Shown piece by piece: positions 5,508 to 6,212 of a stretch of DNA of 6,212 nucleotides. The stretch is from positions 1-6,212 of the forward strand of contig JACCZQ010000211.1 in NCBI GenBank assembly GCA_013695905.1. The letters run 5' to 3'. The notes below the pieces were generated by a model, which saw only the letters and a list, made by a program, of their open reading frames with translations, did no database searches and was not told the origin of the DNA. The translations under genes were made by a program, and so were the position numbers. The DNA is from Chthoniobacterales bacterium (lineage in GTDB: Bacteria > Verrucomicrobiota > Verrucomicrobiia > Chthoniobacterales > UBA10450). Position 1 is the stretch's first letter, and the number at the start of each line of letters is the position of its first letter.

Positions 5508-6212
5508 ATGCGCATCCTCTCCGGCATCCAACCCAGTGGCGTTCTGCACATCGGGAATTACTTCGGCATGATGCGGCCGGCGATCGCGCTGCAGGCGGAG
5601 GGGGAGGCATTCTACTTCGTCGCCGACTACCACGCGCTCACCAGCCTGCAGAACGCCAAGGCGATGCAAGAGAACAGCCGCCGCGTCGCGCTCGATTTTC
5701 TCGCGTGCGGGCTTGATCCCGAACGCGCCGCCCTGTTCCTCCAGTCCGATGTGCCGCAGGTCACCGAGCTGGCGTGGATCCTTGGCACCGTCACCCCGGT
5801 GTCGCGCCTGGAACTGGCGCACTCCTATAAAGACAAAGTCGCGCGCGGCGTCGCCGCCAACGCGGGATTGTTCACCTACCCCGTCCTGATGGCAGCCGAC
5901 ATTCTCATCTACGACAGCGATGTCGTCCCCGTCGGGAAGGATCAAAAGCAACACATCGAAATCACCCGCGACATCGCCACCCGCCTCAACGAAGCATACG
6001 GCGAAGTCTTGAAGCTCCCCGAGCCGCGAATCCAACCTGCGACCGAGACAGTGCCAGGCATCGACGGCCAGAAAATGAGCAAAAGCTACGGCAACACGAT
6101 CGACATCTTCGGCGAGGAGAAGGAGACGCGGAAGCGCATCATGAGCATCGTGACGGATTCCACTCCGGTCGAAGCGCCGAAGAATCCGGACAGCTCGACC
6201 ATTGTCCAGCTC
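5508..6212 (+). CDS. trpS: Tryptophanyl-tRNA synthetase (3' end outside window)
   Basis: This class I aminoacyl-tRNA synthetase charges tRNA-Trp with tryptophan in the cytoplasm. The 235 visible codons cover most of the catalytic core of a protein usually near 330 residues. Family marks are SGIQPSGVLHIGNYFG (5-20) carrying the HIGH-type motif HIGN (14-17), FYFVADYHALT (35-45), FLQSDVPQVTELAWIL (76-91), the VGKDQKQHIEITRDIA stretch (142-157) and the KMSKS loop at 189-193. VGKDQ has Lys where many bacterial enzymes have Glu, which is a modest change. The reading frame is intact to the edge. ATG 5508 has only a distant AAGGAG (5483-5488, 19 bases away), so translation may depend on the upstream nucleotidyltransferase gene, which ends 8 bases earlier. 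No T-box or attenuator fits in so small a gap. Confidence 0.96.
   Translation, partial: MRILSGIQPSGVLHIGNYFGMMRPAIALQAEGEAFYFVADYHALTSLQNAKAMQENSRRVALDFLACGLDPERAALFLQSDVPQVTELAWILGTVTPVSRLELAHSYKDKVARGVAANAGLFTYPVLMAADILIYDSDVVPVGKDQKQHIEITRDIATRLNEAYGEVLKLPEPRIQPATETVPGIDGQKMSKSYGNTIDIFGEEKETRKRIMSIVTDSTPVEAPKNPDSSTIVQL

Noticed and set aside
5442..6035. A 197-codon minus-strand frame opposite trpS
   Set aside because: The plus strand codes an unmistakable tryptophanyl-tRNA synthetase over the same bases; the minus frame shows no family pattern.

Overview
The window is GC-rich, densely coded chromosomal DNA. It most likely comes from a member of the Verrucomicrobiota. The strongest pointer is a run of three minus-strand genes whose products and order match the Akkermansia muciniphila pilus-like cluster Amuc_1102 -> Amuc_1101 -> Amuc_1100. 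I recognise these from remembered family sequence and order, not from a search. Genus-level placement is not possible from the sequence alone.

Left two thirds (1-3930, minus strand, read right to left). A UDP-glucuronate decarboxylase (UDP-xylose synthase family) gene comes first. It overlaps by ATGA the gene for a secreted Amuc_1102-like pilus-complex protein. Nine bases later comes a 590-residue PilM-like protein, which overlaps by a second ATGA an Amuc_1100-like inner-membrane protein that runs off the left edge. The overlaps and the short gap indicate one transcript. The PilM-like protein joins a cytoplasmic actin-like PilM domain to a PilN-like part (NLRP peptide, one membrane helix, periplasmic domain). 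The Amuc_1100-like protein has PilO-like topology. Together they look like the inner-membrane platform of a type IV pilus-like machine, with the secretin and other parts expected beyond the left edge. The nucleotide-sugar enzyme at the head of the operon suggests a link to glycan synthesis, but that link is inference.

Right third (about 3931-6212, plus strand). A short divergent intergenic region (roughly 110-155 bp) is followed by a small unrecognised protein with four predicted membrane helices. After about 100 non-coding bases come a 59-codon gene and an overlapping 259-codon gene for a nucleotidyltransferase-fold protein, a possible two-gene module of toxin-antitoxin type. Eight bases later trpS (tryptophanyl-tRNA synthetase) begins and runs off the right edge with both catalytic signatures present.

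No tRNA, rRNA, CRISPR array, insertion sequence, attachment site or convincing terminator was seen. The points most worth following up are the PilM-PilN fusion with an altered nucleotide-binding motif, the fusion of a UDP-sugar enzyme into the pilus operon, and the small-ORF/nucleotidyltransferase pair next to trpS.
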